Assembly (NCBI GenBank): GCA_964409635.1
Contig: CAYPEL010000174.1
Location: 1 to 5,343 of the forward strand
Direction of reading: 5' to 3'
DNA: 5,343 bases
Origin: CAYPEL01 sp964409635
GTDB taxonomy: Bacteria; Pseudomonadota; Gammaproteobacteria; DSM-19610
How positions within the stretch are numbered: the stretch's first letter is position 1; every line of letters begins with the position of its first letter. Made by a program: the position numbers and the translations under genes. Below the pieces are notes generated by a model, which was given only the letters and a program-made list of their open reading frames with translations, searched no databases and was not told the origin of the DNA. This document shows, piece after piece, positions 1-5,083 of the stretch.

Positions 1-403
1 TCTGGCTGACATACTTGTTCCAGCCGCCTTCCTTGCCGGGTGCCATATTTTGCCGGTCCGCGTAAAGGAGGGTGGCCATGTCCGCAACGGCATTGGTGAA
101 ATTCATATTCGGGTTGACCGCGCAGTAACCTTCCAGCCAGCTGAGGATATCAGCCATACTTTTATCGCCGCGGATATCATAGGTGTTGGCGGCGGCTGTG
201 TTGACTGCTGATAGGTACCCGGCGAGCCAGTCGTGGTACCAACGCTCGGTATGATCTCCCCGATCTAGGGCAACTAGATAGCTCGCGCAGTTTTCTGCAC
301 CTATGCCAAATACAGCAAATTGCTCATCAATATCCTTGGCGGTTGTTAATGAAGCACTAGCTAGTATTGTCAATACTAAGAGACTATTTATTAATGATTT
401 CAT
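1..403 (-). CDS. Small secreted protein, YCxxNP type (partial, 3' end outside window)
   Basis: Reading the minus strand from an ATG at 403-401 gives an open frame of 134 codons that leaves the window without a stop. The N-terminus (MKSLINSLLVLTILASASLTTA, residues 1-22) is a typical Sec signal peptide, so the mature protein should be periplasmic or secreted. The mature part has one Cys in AENCASYLVA, then WYHDWLAGYLSAVN, and WLEGYCAVNPNMNFTNAV near residues 94-111. The pattern of a Cys, a W-x-x-GY-L-S segment and a YCxxNP segment is one I recognise from small uncharacterised exported proteobacterial proteins; I know no function for it. No clear Shine-Dalgarno precedes the ATG, so the start is chosen for the signal peptide. 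A close paralogue lies at 2749-3171. It is divergent from the sorting-tail protein at 876. Confidence 0.75.
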   Translation of the reverse strand, partial: MKSLINSLLVLTILASASLTTAKDIDEQFAVFGIGAENCASYLVALDRGDHTERWYHDWLAGYLSAVNTAAANTYDIRGDKSMADILSWLEGYCAVNPNMNFTNAVADMATLLYADRQNMAPGKEGGWNKYVSQ

Positions 404-412
404 CGCAGATAT

Positions 413-429
413 TGTCAAAGTTACCGATA
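413..429. promoter_or_regulatory. Dyad site 1, TGTCRR-N5-YYGACA-like (one mismatch)
   Basis: The sequence is TGTCAA-AGTTA-CCGATA. It is a 17-bp dyad with the same N5 spacing as the other sites, and the last half-site differs from YYGACA by one base. It lies about 296 bp upstream of the predicted sigma-54 start for the gene at 876 and only 10 bp from the start codon of the leftward gene. It is the least certain upstream member of the set. Confidence 0.4.
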
Positions 430-493
430 TATCCGTCTTGATCGGCTAGAAGTTAGGGAAGCTTGATGTCTACAACCGAAGATTGGTTCAGTC

Positions 494-510
494 TGTCGGA
501 TATCTTGACA
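494..510. promoter_or_regulatory. Dyad site 2, perfect TGTCRR-N5-YYGACA
   Basis: The sequence is TGTCGG-ATATC-TTGACA and both half-sites match exactly. It is centred about 215 bp upstream of the predicted transcription start near 717. The TTGACA half looks like a -35 box, but no -10 follows at 16-18 bp, and the shared TGTCGG half argues for a protein-binding dyad. Confidence 0.55.
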
Positions 511-520
511 AACTAAATCG

Positions 521-540
521 TATAGTACTAAAGAACTATA
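521..540. repeat. Inverted repeat TATAGT-N8-ACTATA
   Basis: Two perfect 6-bp arms are separated by 8 bp, starting 10 bp downstream of dyad site 2. It could be an operator for a second regulator or a chance feature of AT-rich DNA. Confidence 0.35.
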
Positions 541-609
541 AAATCAAATTAATCTATTGATTCATAAAAGTAATATAAGCTTTTCTAAGATTTATCCACA
601 GGTCTGAAC

Positions 610-626
610 TGTCGGTATTCTTGACA
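610..626. promoter_or_regulatory. Dyad site 3, perfect TGTCRR-N5-YYGACA, promoter-proximal
   Basis: The sequence is TGTCGG-TATTC-TTGACA with both half-sites exact. Its centre (618) is 99 bp upstream of the transcription start predicted from the sigma-54-like promoter at 691-706. The equivalent proximal site of the gene at 3570 is at -97. This distance fits an upstream activator site for an NtrC-family enhancer-binding protein. Confidence 0.6.
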
Positions 627-690
627 TTACTTCGGATTCAAAATCTCGGCTTAATTTATAACCCAATGTATTTAAAAAGCATTTAAAAGT

Positions 691-706
691 GAGCACGCTT
701 ATTGCA
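691..706 (+). promoter_or_regulatory. Sigma-54 (-24/-12) promoter candidate, imperfect
   Basis: GAGCACG-CTTA-TTGCA matches 10 of the 12 fixed positions of the sigma-54 consensus TGGCACG-N4-TTGCW, with exact spacing. The usual GG of the -24 element is AG here, so it may be weaker. The predicted start is near 717, giving a leader of about 159 nt before the ATG at 876. Confidence 0.5.
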
Positions 707-767
707 CGATACTACTCGTGTTAGCATGCCCGTGGAGAGAGCGGGATGTACCTTTTGGTGTAGCAGC

Positions 768-828
768 AGCTAAAGAGCTACATTTTAGTTCGCCAGTGCG
801 CGCAAAAAGAATAGCTAAAATTTAGCTA
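768..828 (+). repeat. Paired CTAAA/TTTAG stems in the 5' leader
   Basis: AGCTAAA (768-774) can pair with TTTAGTT (784-790) using one G-T pair. Downstream, TAGCTAAA-A-TTTAGCTA (812-828) is a perfect 17-nt palindrome with 8-bp arms. Both lie in the predicted mRNA leader of the gene at 876, so they could be RNA structure or a protein-binding palindrome. The single-base centre favours a DNA site for the second one. Confidence 0.35.
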
Positions 829-875
829 AACGTAAGCAAAAATACTAATGATGTATTGCTCTAGGAGGAGTAGTA

Positions 876-1673
876 ATGCAAACATGTAAAATTTTATCAA
901 CGTACATACTGGGTGCGCTTTTAATAGTTGCCCATAGCTTGGTAACTGCAGCACCGGTTGTATGTACCGCACCGACCTGTCTTCCAGACTTTTCTGCGTT
1001 CACCACAACGAAAACAGCCGCAATTCCTCGTATCATCAACTATACATGGGACAGTGGATCTCAACAGGGTACCTTGAGTGTGCAAGCCAACATGGGTAAT
1101 GCGCTGTTTGAAGACGGTCAGATAGATTCTCCATGGCCAGGTGCATCTGAAACAGCGGTTAATCCAAATCAGCCGTTGGTGCTGGCTGCTAGTGCAAGTG
1201 GTAACGATAATTATGACCTGAACGTAACAGTGGATGGATCCGGAAATCTGATTGGTGCTGGTACGTTCACTATGAATGGTAGAGTTGGACAGTTCTGGAG
1301 TAACGTTAATAATACAAACCCAAACTTCCAGATACCTGGTATTTACACAGTTAGTTCTGGTGGAGTTGCTCTAGACGGTGCGTTGGCTGCTGCTGGCACC
1401 ACAGTCACAGACTTTGGCGGAAGTGGTTTAGGTATGTCTTGGGTAGGTAACCTGGATCCAACCAGCCTGTTGGTGCAGTCGGGACTTTCAAATGGCTTTG
1501 TGAATGGCACAATCAATCTTTTGGATATCTCTTCCAGTGACGGTCTGATCCAATGGCAGGAGAATTGGACAGCCAGGGCAAACATGAGTACAGCCGTCCC
1601 AGTACCTACAGCATTTTGGCTTTTCATGTCAGGCATTATGGCATTGTTTTCGATGGCGAGAACGAAGAAATAA
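876..1673 (+). CDS. VPLPA-type PEP-CTERM sorting-domain protein
   Basis: This encodes a 265-residue exported protein. Residues 1-26 form a Sec signal peptide (MQTCKILSTYILGALLIVAH, then SLVTAA). The mature part starts with a Cys pair (C30, C35), then is rich in Gly, Ser, Asn and Thr in beta-strand-like stretches such as YDLNVTVDGSGNLIGAGTFT, a pattern frequent in PEP-CTERM proteins. Residues 241-265 are the sorting tail: VPVPTAFWLF, a hydrophobic helix, then basic ARTKK. By family knowledge such tails are recognised by an exosortase in the inner membrane, which cleaves near the VPxP motif and sends the protein to the surface or extracellular matrix. The tail departs from the usual WLFGSGLLGL (here WLFMSGIMAL). 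The start is set by AGGAGG at 863-868, 7 nt before the ATG. The specific role is unknown. Confidence 0.85.
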   Translation: MQTCKILSTYILGALLIVAHSLVTAAPVVCTAPTCLPDFSAFTTTKTAAIPRIINYTWDSGSQQGTLSVQANMGNALFEDGQIDSPWPGASETAVNPNQPLVLAASASGNDNYDLNVTVDGSGNLIGAGTFTMNGRVGQFWSNVNNTNPNFQIPGIYTVSSGGVALDGALAAAGTTVTDFGGSGLGMSWVGNLDPTSLLVQSGLSNGFVNGTINLLDISSSDGLIQWQENWTARANMSTAVPVPTAFWLFMSGIMALFSMARTKK

Positions 1674-1706
1674 GAAGAGACCTTTGCACGATCAACGCGC
1701 ACAGCA

Positions 1707-1733
1707 CGGCTAACGTTGGCCGACCGTTTTTTT
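1707..1733 (+). terminator. Likely rho-independent terminator
   Basis: CGGCTAACGTTGGCCG (1707-1722) is a near-perfect palindrome, with one wobble pair in the stem, and a run of seven T follows at 1727-1733. Four bases lie between stem and T-run, so it may be a moderate terminator. It starts 33 bp after the stop of the sorting-tail protein. Confidence 0.55.
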
Positions 1734-1811
1734 GAGTTTATTTCGGCCAAACCGCCAAAATAAGTCCCTTATTACGCCAATAATCACCTGTTTTCCTGCT
1801 TATCCTGTTTT

Positions 1812-2498
1812 TCAGGCGTAACTTTCCTGTCGTATCGATAAGCCACGCTTAATATTATGTGCCACACACATCAGCTCAAACCGTGTGCGGTTACGGGCAA
1901 GCCCCAAATACCGCGCTTTCGCCATCCCATAATGCTGTTCCAATACACCGAAAACGCGCTCAACGGTACTGCGAACACCGGCATGTATTCGGTTAAACTG
2001 CTTGTCTTCAGCCGTTAAGGGGCGATTCCTATAAGCCCGTTTTGGTCTTGTTCGGGCGGCACTGCTTTGCCTCGATCACGCTGGCGTCCACGATACTGAC
2101 CGTGCCGGATTTTACATAAAGGGCTTGTTCGGCTAACTGCTCATTGACCTCATTTAATAACGGCTCCATCAGTGACCGCGTCTCAAGCGTCTGTCGAAAG
2201 CGCCAGAAGGTGCTGTGATCGGGCACCGGCTCTGAAATATCCAGACCCACAAAACGCCTGAACAGCAGATCTCTGGCTAGCTGCTATTCCAGGCCCGGCT
2301 CGCTGAGCGCGTGCCAGCTTTGTAGCAGCAGGGCTTTAAACATCAGTAAAGGGGGGCAGGCTTTTTCGCCGCGTGTATGAGCGTGAATCGTGGCCAGCAT
2401 CTGTTCCAGGCGATTAATCCATGGACGTCATCAAGCGCTTTGAGCGCTGCGTGATCAATCAGCATCGCGTCTGCCAGGCTTCTTTGTTTCAGGTTTAT
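1812..2498 (-). pseudogene. IS5-family transposase remnant
   Basis: Read on the minus strand with frame corrections, this is an IS5-type DDE transposase. It starts near 2498 with NLKQRSLADAML (the codon at the expected start is ATA). It continues through RLEQMLATIHAHTRGEKACP, then VPDHSTFWRFRQTLE and VDASVIEA, which carries the first catalytic Asp. The C-terminal part reads AYRNRPLTAEDKQFNRIHAG, then VRSTVERVFGVLEQHYGM (candidate catalytic Glu), and ends at a TGA at 1814-1812. Damage: a frameshift near 2421-2425, a TAG at 2286-2284 after GLE, and an internal deletion near 2035-2045. The deletion joins PNKTK to AYRNR and removes roughly 80 residues by my memory of the family, including the second Asp. 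It cannot be active. I found no convincing terminal inverted repeats. Confidence 0.85.
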
Positions 2499-2652
2499 TC
2501 AGGCTATCTGGGTTGTCACTCTCTGTGGATCCGTTGTGCTATATTCTAGGGCAATTGCTAACAAGAAGTGCTGGTAGCTCGGCGTTTCGTGCAAAGCTCT
2601 CAGTAAGAATTAATTAACAATACGAAGTTAAAGTTGTTAGGAGTGGGGAGAT

Positions 2653-2796
2653 ATGAAATTTAAGTATTTAGTTCGGCCGCAGCGCTTGCGCTTGTGTCGA
2701 CTCACGCAAACAGTGATTTGTTAGGTGTTACACCAATCAATTCGCTGCTTAACTATGACTCTGGTGGTACAGCTGCATTTGGTGCAACTGCGCTGC
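2653..2796 (+). pseudogene. 5' fragment of an exported PEP-CTERM-like protein gene
   Basis: A ribosome binding site (GGAG around 2640-2643) precedes an ATG at 2653. The first seven codons read MKFKYLV, then the frame hits a stop. Restoring one T in the run at 2672-2673 gives a complete signal peptide, MKFKYLVSAAALALVSTHA, followed by NSDLLGVTPINSLLNYDSGG and TAAFGATALL. This kind of N-terminus is common among PEP-CTERM proteins. The homology to the small secreted protein gene begins by 2797 at the latest, so the rest of the gene, including any sorting tail, is missing. I see no sigma-54 promoter or TGTCRR dyad upstream, where the transposase remnant now lies. The one-base loss is in a short T-run, so a sequencing error could explain that defect but not the truncation. 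Confidence 0.6.
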
Positions 2797-3171
2797 TCTG
2801 GCTGACATACTTGTTCCAGCTGCCATCCTTGCCGGGCGCCAAAATTGCCTGTCCGCAACGGCATTGGTGAAATTCATGTTCGGGTTGACCGCGCAGTAGC
2901 CTTCCAGCCAGCTGAGGATATCAGCCATACTTTTATCGCCGCAGTTATCATAGGTGTTGGCGGCGGCCGTATTTACAGCAGAAAGATACCCGGCGAGCCA
3001 GTCGTGGTACCAACGCAGCGTATCGCCGCCCCGATCACGGGCCACCAGATAGGTAGCACAATTCTCGGCGCCTACCCCGAAAACAGCGAATTGGTCATCG
3101 ACGTCTCTGGCGTGAGTAGGCAATGCCAGAAATAATAAAAACAGGTATTTATTGCAAGGTTTTAACACCAT
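2749..3171 (-). CDS. Small secreted protein, YCxxNP type, second copy with altered C-terminus
   Basis: This 140-residue frame is a paralogue of the gene at 1-403. The signal peptide (MVLKPCNKYLFLLFLALPTHA) differs from copy 1. From RDVDDQFAVFG to NPNMNFTNAVAD the protein is nearly the same, including AENCATYLVA, WYHDWLAGYLSAVN and WLEGYCAVNP. After NAVAD it diverges for two reasons visible in the DNA. Twenty-four bases present in copy 1 are missing in frame (residues MATLLYAD), and one more base is lost a few codons on, shifting the frame so that WNKYVSQ becomes AAGTSMSAR. Correcting the shift gives VSQSSAVAPNAAVPPES then a stop near the same place. The 3' end also overlaps the truncated surface-protein fragment on the other strand. 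It may be a decaying duplicate. It is divergent from the gene at 3570. Confidence 0.6.
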   Translation of the reverse strand: MVLKPCNKYLFLLFLALPTHARDVDDQFAVFGVGAENCATYLVARDRGGDTLRWYHDWLAGYLSAVNTAAANTYDNCGDKSMADILSWLEGYCAVNPNMNFTNAVADRQFWRPARMAAGTSMSARAAQLHQMQLYHQSHS

Positions 3172-3203
3172 GATTGCGTATTCTCAGCGCCCAGTACAAA
3201 TTT

Positions 3204-3232
3204 GTTTAACCCTTCATCGACGGTTTAACCCT
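3204..3232 (-). repeat. Direct repeat AGGGTTAAAC, two copies 19 bp apart
   Basis: On the minus strand AGGGTTAAAC occurs at 3232-3223 and 3213-3204, starting 33 bp upstream of the start codon at 3171. The same-side phasing (19 bp, near two helical turns) fits an operator for a regulator that binds direct repeats. A related AGGGGTTAA lies at 3272-3280 on the plus strand. Confidence 0.35.
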
Positions 3233-3288
3233 GTAACTAAATTAGGTTGAAATGCGCATCCGGATTCAGGCAGGGGTTAATACTTATA

Positions 3289-3305
3289 CGTCGGTTTTCT
3301 TGACA
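3289..3305. promoter_or_regulatory. Dyad site 4, TGTCRR-N5-YYGACA (one mismatch)
   Basis: The sequence is CGTCGG-TTTTC-TTGACA; only the first base departs from the consensus. It shares GTCGG, TTC and TTGACA with sites 2 and 3. It is centred about 177 bp upstream of the predicted sigma-54 start near 3474. A -10-like TATCCT lies 16 bp beyond TTGACA (3322-3327), so a sigma-70 promoter is a competing reading. Confidence 0.5.
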
Positions 3306-3368
3306 TTTTATGATTTTCACCTATCCTATTGTTTCTGTTGTATATTCGTCCATATTAAATAATTTTAT

Positions 3369-3385
3369 TGTCGAATAATTTAACA
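3369..3385. promoter_or_regulatory. Dyad site 5, TGTCRR-N5-YYGACA (one mismatch), promoter-proximal
   Basis: The sequence is TGTCGA-ATAAT-TTAACA, with one mismatch (A for G in the second half). Its centre (3377) is 97 bp upstream of the predicted start and 80 bp from the centre of site 4. The matching position relative to site 3 of the other gene is the main reason to accept it. Confidence 0.45.
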
Positions 3386-3417
3386 AAGCAGATTGAGTGA
3401 AGTTTGCGGTCTGCTTT
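3385..3417 (+). repeat. Stem-loop AAAGCAGA / TCTGCTTT
   Basis: Perfect 8-bp arms at 3385-3392 and 3410-3417 are separated by 17 bases. It sits between the proximal dyad and the sigma-54 promoter. No T-run follows, so it is not a normal terminator; it may be a binding site in the looping interval. Confidence 0.35.
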
Positions 3418-3447
3418 AAGTCGCTGTTTCAATTACAAGAAAGTTTC

Positions 3448-3463
3448 TGGCACCGGAATTGCT
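3448..3463 (+). promoter_or_regulatory. Sigma-54 (-24/-12) promoter, strong match
   Basis: TGGCACC-GGAA-TTGCT matches 11 of 12 fixed positions of TGGCACG-N4-TTGCW, with the GG and GC dinucleotides exactly 12 bp apart and a CT just upstream as in the wider consensus. The predicted start is near 3474, leaving a 96-nt leader to the ATG at 3570. Sigma-54 promoters need an ATP-driven activator, which fits the dyads upstream. Confidence 0.75.
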
Positions 3464-3569
3464 TTAATATTTGGCGAGAGAGTGCGGAATCTATAATGAT
3501 TTCGTGAATATAGGAATTTCAGGGCTGTGTTTGAGGAAGCCGGTTCTGGATGACGGAGGAGAGGAAATA

Positions 3570-4436
3570 ATGAATAAACACGCCATATTGACGTGGACTA
3601 TCGCGCCGCTACTTTTGCTGGGCGCATCCAGTTCCAGTGCTGTAACACTTCTATCTGAAAATTTTGAAGGTGTTGATGGCCCATTCCCATCCCAAAGCTG
3701 TGGTGGTAGCTGTGACCATAACGTAGATGTAGGCGTACCGGTGACATCGACATCGGTATACCCAGGTTCTGTGAGCCTTGGTTCTAATGACTACGCTGAT
3801 GGTGCAGATAATGACTGGTACGCGGCTGTATTTGAGCAAGACGATAACGGATTTACTGCTACAGATGTAGGTGTTCAGGAAACCGGTGGAGGTTCTAATC
3901 AAACACACGTTGGTCTGGCCAAAGATGACAGTGGCTTGATCATTAAATTTGATGCGTCGGGCATGGAAAATGTTACCTTGAGCTTTGACTGGCGTACGTT
4001 TAAAGTCGGAAGTTCTGACAAGTTTGTGGTCGGCTATTTTGTGGGCGATCTTTTAGCGGGTAAAACTAATGGATTTAATGACTATCGTGAAATCAATCTT
4101 TCGCCAGCGGGTAATGCTAGCCCGCAAACAGGTGGCGGAGAAGATGGTTCATGGAATTGGGATCCGGTAAACGATGGTAATGATGGTGATTGGATTGAGC
4201 TATTGCGTGGTAATGCAAGCAATAGTTGGGATAGTGAAACCTTTAGTCTGGATTTGGCAGATGGCGAATCTGAAGTTTGGCTTGCTTTCTGGCTAGATAA
4301 TGGCGATCATGACCATGGTAAATTTGACAATGTGTTAGTGACTGGTAATGCGGTTGTCCCTGTTCCGGCAGCTGTGTGGTTGTTCGGTTCCGGTTTGCTA
4401 GGTCTCGTGGGTATTGCACGCCGCAAAGCCAGCTAG
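3570..4436 (+). CDS. VPLPA-type PEP-CTERM sorting-domain protein
   Basis: This encodes a 288-residue exported protein. Residues 1-24 form a signal peptide ending ASSSSA. The mature chain begins VTLLSENFEG, has a CGGSC motif at 44-48, and is very rich in Asp, Gly, Ser and Asn. Segments such as VTLSFDWRTF and KFDNVLVTG (251-259) suggest a jelly-roll, lectin-like beta-sandwich; this is inference from pattern. The tail at 263-288 is a textbook example: VPVPAAVWLFGSGLLGL, then VGIARRKAS. By family knowledge an exosortase (XrtD-type enzymes go with VPLPA tails) would process it for display outside the cell or in the exopolysaccharide matrix. An in-frame TTG at 3471 lies before the predicted transcript start, so the ATG at 3570 with GGAGGAGAGG at 3555-3564 is preferred. 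Substrate and role are unknown. Confidence 0.88.
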   Translation: MNKHAILTWTIAPLLLLGASSSSAVTLLSENFEGVDGPFPSQSCGGSCDHNVDVGVPVTSTSVYPGSVSLGSNDYADGADNDWYAAVFEQDDNGFTATDVGVQETGGGSNQTHVGLAKDDSGLIIKFDASGMENVTLSFDWRTFKVGSSDKFVVGYFVGDLLAGKTNGFNDYREINLSPAGNASPQTGGGEDGSWNWDPVNDGNDGDWIELLRGNASNSWDSETFSLDLADGESEVWLAFWLDNGDHDHGKFDNVLVTGNAVVPVPAAVWLFGSGLLGLVGIARRKAS

Positions 4437-4456
4437 ATTTTAGCGCTCTCGTTTTG

Positions 4457-4486
4457 AAAAAGCCCGGTTATACCGGGCTTTTTTAT
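4457..4486 (+). terminator. Strong rho-independent terminator
   Basis: A 12-bp stem, AAAAAGCCCGGT with ACCGGGCTTTTT, closes a 3-base loop (TAT) and runs into a T-tract, 20 bp after the stop codon of the sorting-tail protein. The A-tract on the other side could allow some activity for leftward transcription. Confidence 0.9.
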
Positions 4487-4532
4487 TGTGCGGCGATGAA
4501 ATAAACAATGTCTGGTTTTTCCTGGTCTATAC

Positions 4533-4552
4533 TAGTCAATAGGGTTTGACTA
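4533..4552. promoter_or_regulatory. Inverted repeat TAGTCAA-N6-TTGACTA before the deacylase gene
   Basis: Perfect 7-bp arms (4533-4539 and 4546-4552) end 16 bp before the start codon. They overlap a -10-like TATACT at 4528-4533, for which no good -35 is visible. The position fits an operator over the promoter or transcript start, or a small hairpin in the leader. Confidence 0.4.
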
Positions 4553-4568
4553 TCAAGAGGGTGTAGCT

Positions 4569-5039
4569 ATGAGCATTGCTAGCGGAGTTATTAACTATCT
4601 AGTCGATCAACATGTGGATTTTGACGTGGTCAGCCACCCGCATTCGGCGAGCAGTATGGAAACGGCGCAAAGCGCCCATGTGTCAGGTGACAACCTGGCC
4701 AAATCCGTGGTACTTGAGGATGACCGCGGTTATCTGCTGGCGGTACTGCCCGCGAGTTGCCGGGTCGATCTGGGCGAGTTGCATCGCCTGACCAGCCGTA
4801 GCCTGGGCCTGGCAACCGAGTATGAACTCGGAGCCCTGTTTGAAGACTGCGAGCCGGGCGCTGTCCCTCCACTGGGTGTGGCGTATGAGTTGGAAACTAT
4901 TGTGGACGACAGTTTGGCTGAGCAATCTGATATCTATTTCGAGGCGGGTGACCACGAGCAGCTGATCCACGTCAGCGCTGAGGTTTTTGACGCTTTGATG
5001 GCGGATGCCCAGCATTCATATTTTAGCAGGCATATCTAA
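4569..5039 (+). CDS. YbaK/ProX-type aminoacyl-tRNA deacylase domain protein
   Basis: This is a 156-residue cytoplasmic protein, the usual length for a stand-alone YbaK/prolyl-tRNA-editing domain. Visible family marks are HPHSASSMETAQSAHVSGDN (23-42), the following LAKSVVL with conserved Lys45, YLLAVLPASCRVDL (55-68), and GAVPPLG (97-103), the substrate-pocket loop. Such domains hydrolyse mischarged aminoacyl-tRNAs, for example Ala- or Cys-tRNA(Pro), and act in trans to proofread. The sequence is not close enough to E. coli YbaK or ProXp-ala for me to state the amino acid. AAGAGG at 4555-4560 lies 8 nt before the ATG. The gene is isolated between the terminator at 4457 and the palindrome at 5084, so it is probably a single transcription unit. 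Its GC content is higher than that of the surface-protein genes, in keeping with core-genome DNA. Confidence 0.88.
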   Translation: MSIASGVINYLVDQHVDFDVVSHPHSASSMETAQSAHVSGDNLAKSVVLEDDRGYLLAVLPASCRVDLGELHRLTSRSLGLATEYELGALFEDCEPGAVPPLGVAYELETIVDDSLAEQSDIYFEAGDHEQLIHVSAEVFDALMADAQHSYFSRHI

Positions 5040-5083
5040 GGAATCTTTGATTCATTCTTATATCCCCATTAACGATCATGCAT

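Larger units (their letters stand above)
404..875. promoter_or_regulatory. Divergent intergenic regulatory region upstream of the first PEP-CTERM gene
   Basis: This 472-bp AT-rich region has no convincing gene. It holds three copies of a 17-bp dyad (413-429, 494-510, 610-626), an inverted repeat TATAGT-N8-ACTATA at 521-540, a sigma-54-like promoter at 691-706, and a leader of about 160 nt with two CTAAA/TTTAG stems (768-790 and 812-828). It ends in a strong ribosome binding site. Transcription to the right would serve the sorting-tail protein at 876. I could not identify a convincing sigma-70 or sigma-54 promoter for the leftward small secreted protein. Confidence 0.6.
3172..3569. promoter_or_regulatory. 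Divergent intergenic regulatory region upstream of the second PEP-CTERM gene
   Basis: This 398-bp gene-free stretch holds a 10-bp direct repeat (3204-3232), two dyad sites (3289-3305 and 3369-3385), an 8-bp stem-loop (3385-3417), a strong sigma-54 promoter (3448-3463) and a leader of about 96 nt. The leader ends in a strong ribosome binding site (GGAGGAGAGG, 3555-3564). Outside the shared dyads it has no obvious base-level similarity to 404-875, so the two regions share logic rather than a recent duplication. Confidence 0.6.

Noticed and set aside
505..526. TTGACA followed by TATAGT as a sigma-70 promoter
   Set aside because: The gap is only 10 bp, far below the 16-18 bp needed; TTGACA is better explained as half of the dyad.
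1343..1750. Minus-strand open frame of 135 codons
   Set aside because: It lies opposite the 3' half of the sorting-tail gene, has no ribosome binding site or recognisable domain, and is a shadow.
1759..1773. AATAAG-TCC-CTTATT hairpin as a terminator
   Set aside because: The stem is short and AT-rich and no T-run follows; the signal at 1707-1733 is better.
2527..2540. Sigma-54 promoter for the fragment at 2653
   Set aside because: The GG and GC dinucleotides are 11 bp apart rather than 12 and the flanking bases do not fit.
2845..3135. Plus-strand open frame of 96 codons
   Set aside because: It is antisense to the second small secreted protein, whose frame is supported by a paralogue and a signal peptide.
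1..4436. Composite transposon or CRISPR reading of the repeated small secreted genes
   Set aside because: The repeats are coding paralogues in direct orientation with no terminal repeats, no intact transposase and no short regular repeat-spacer pattern.
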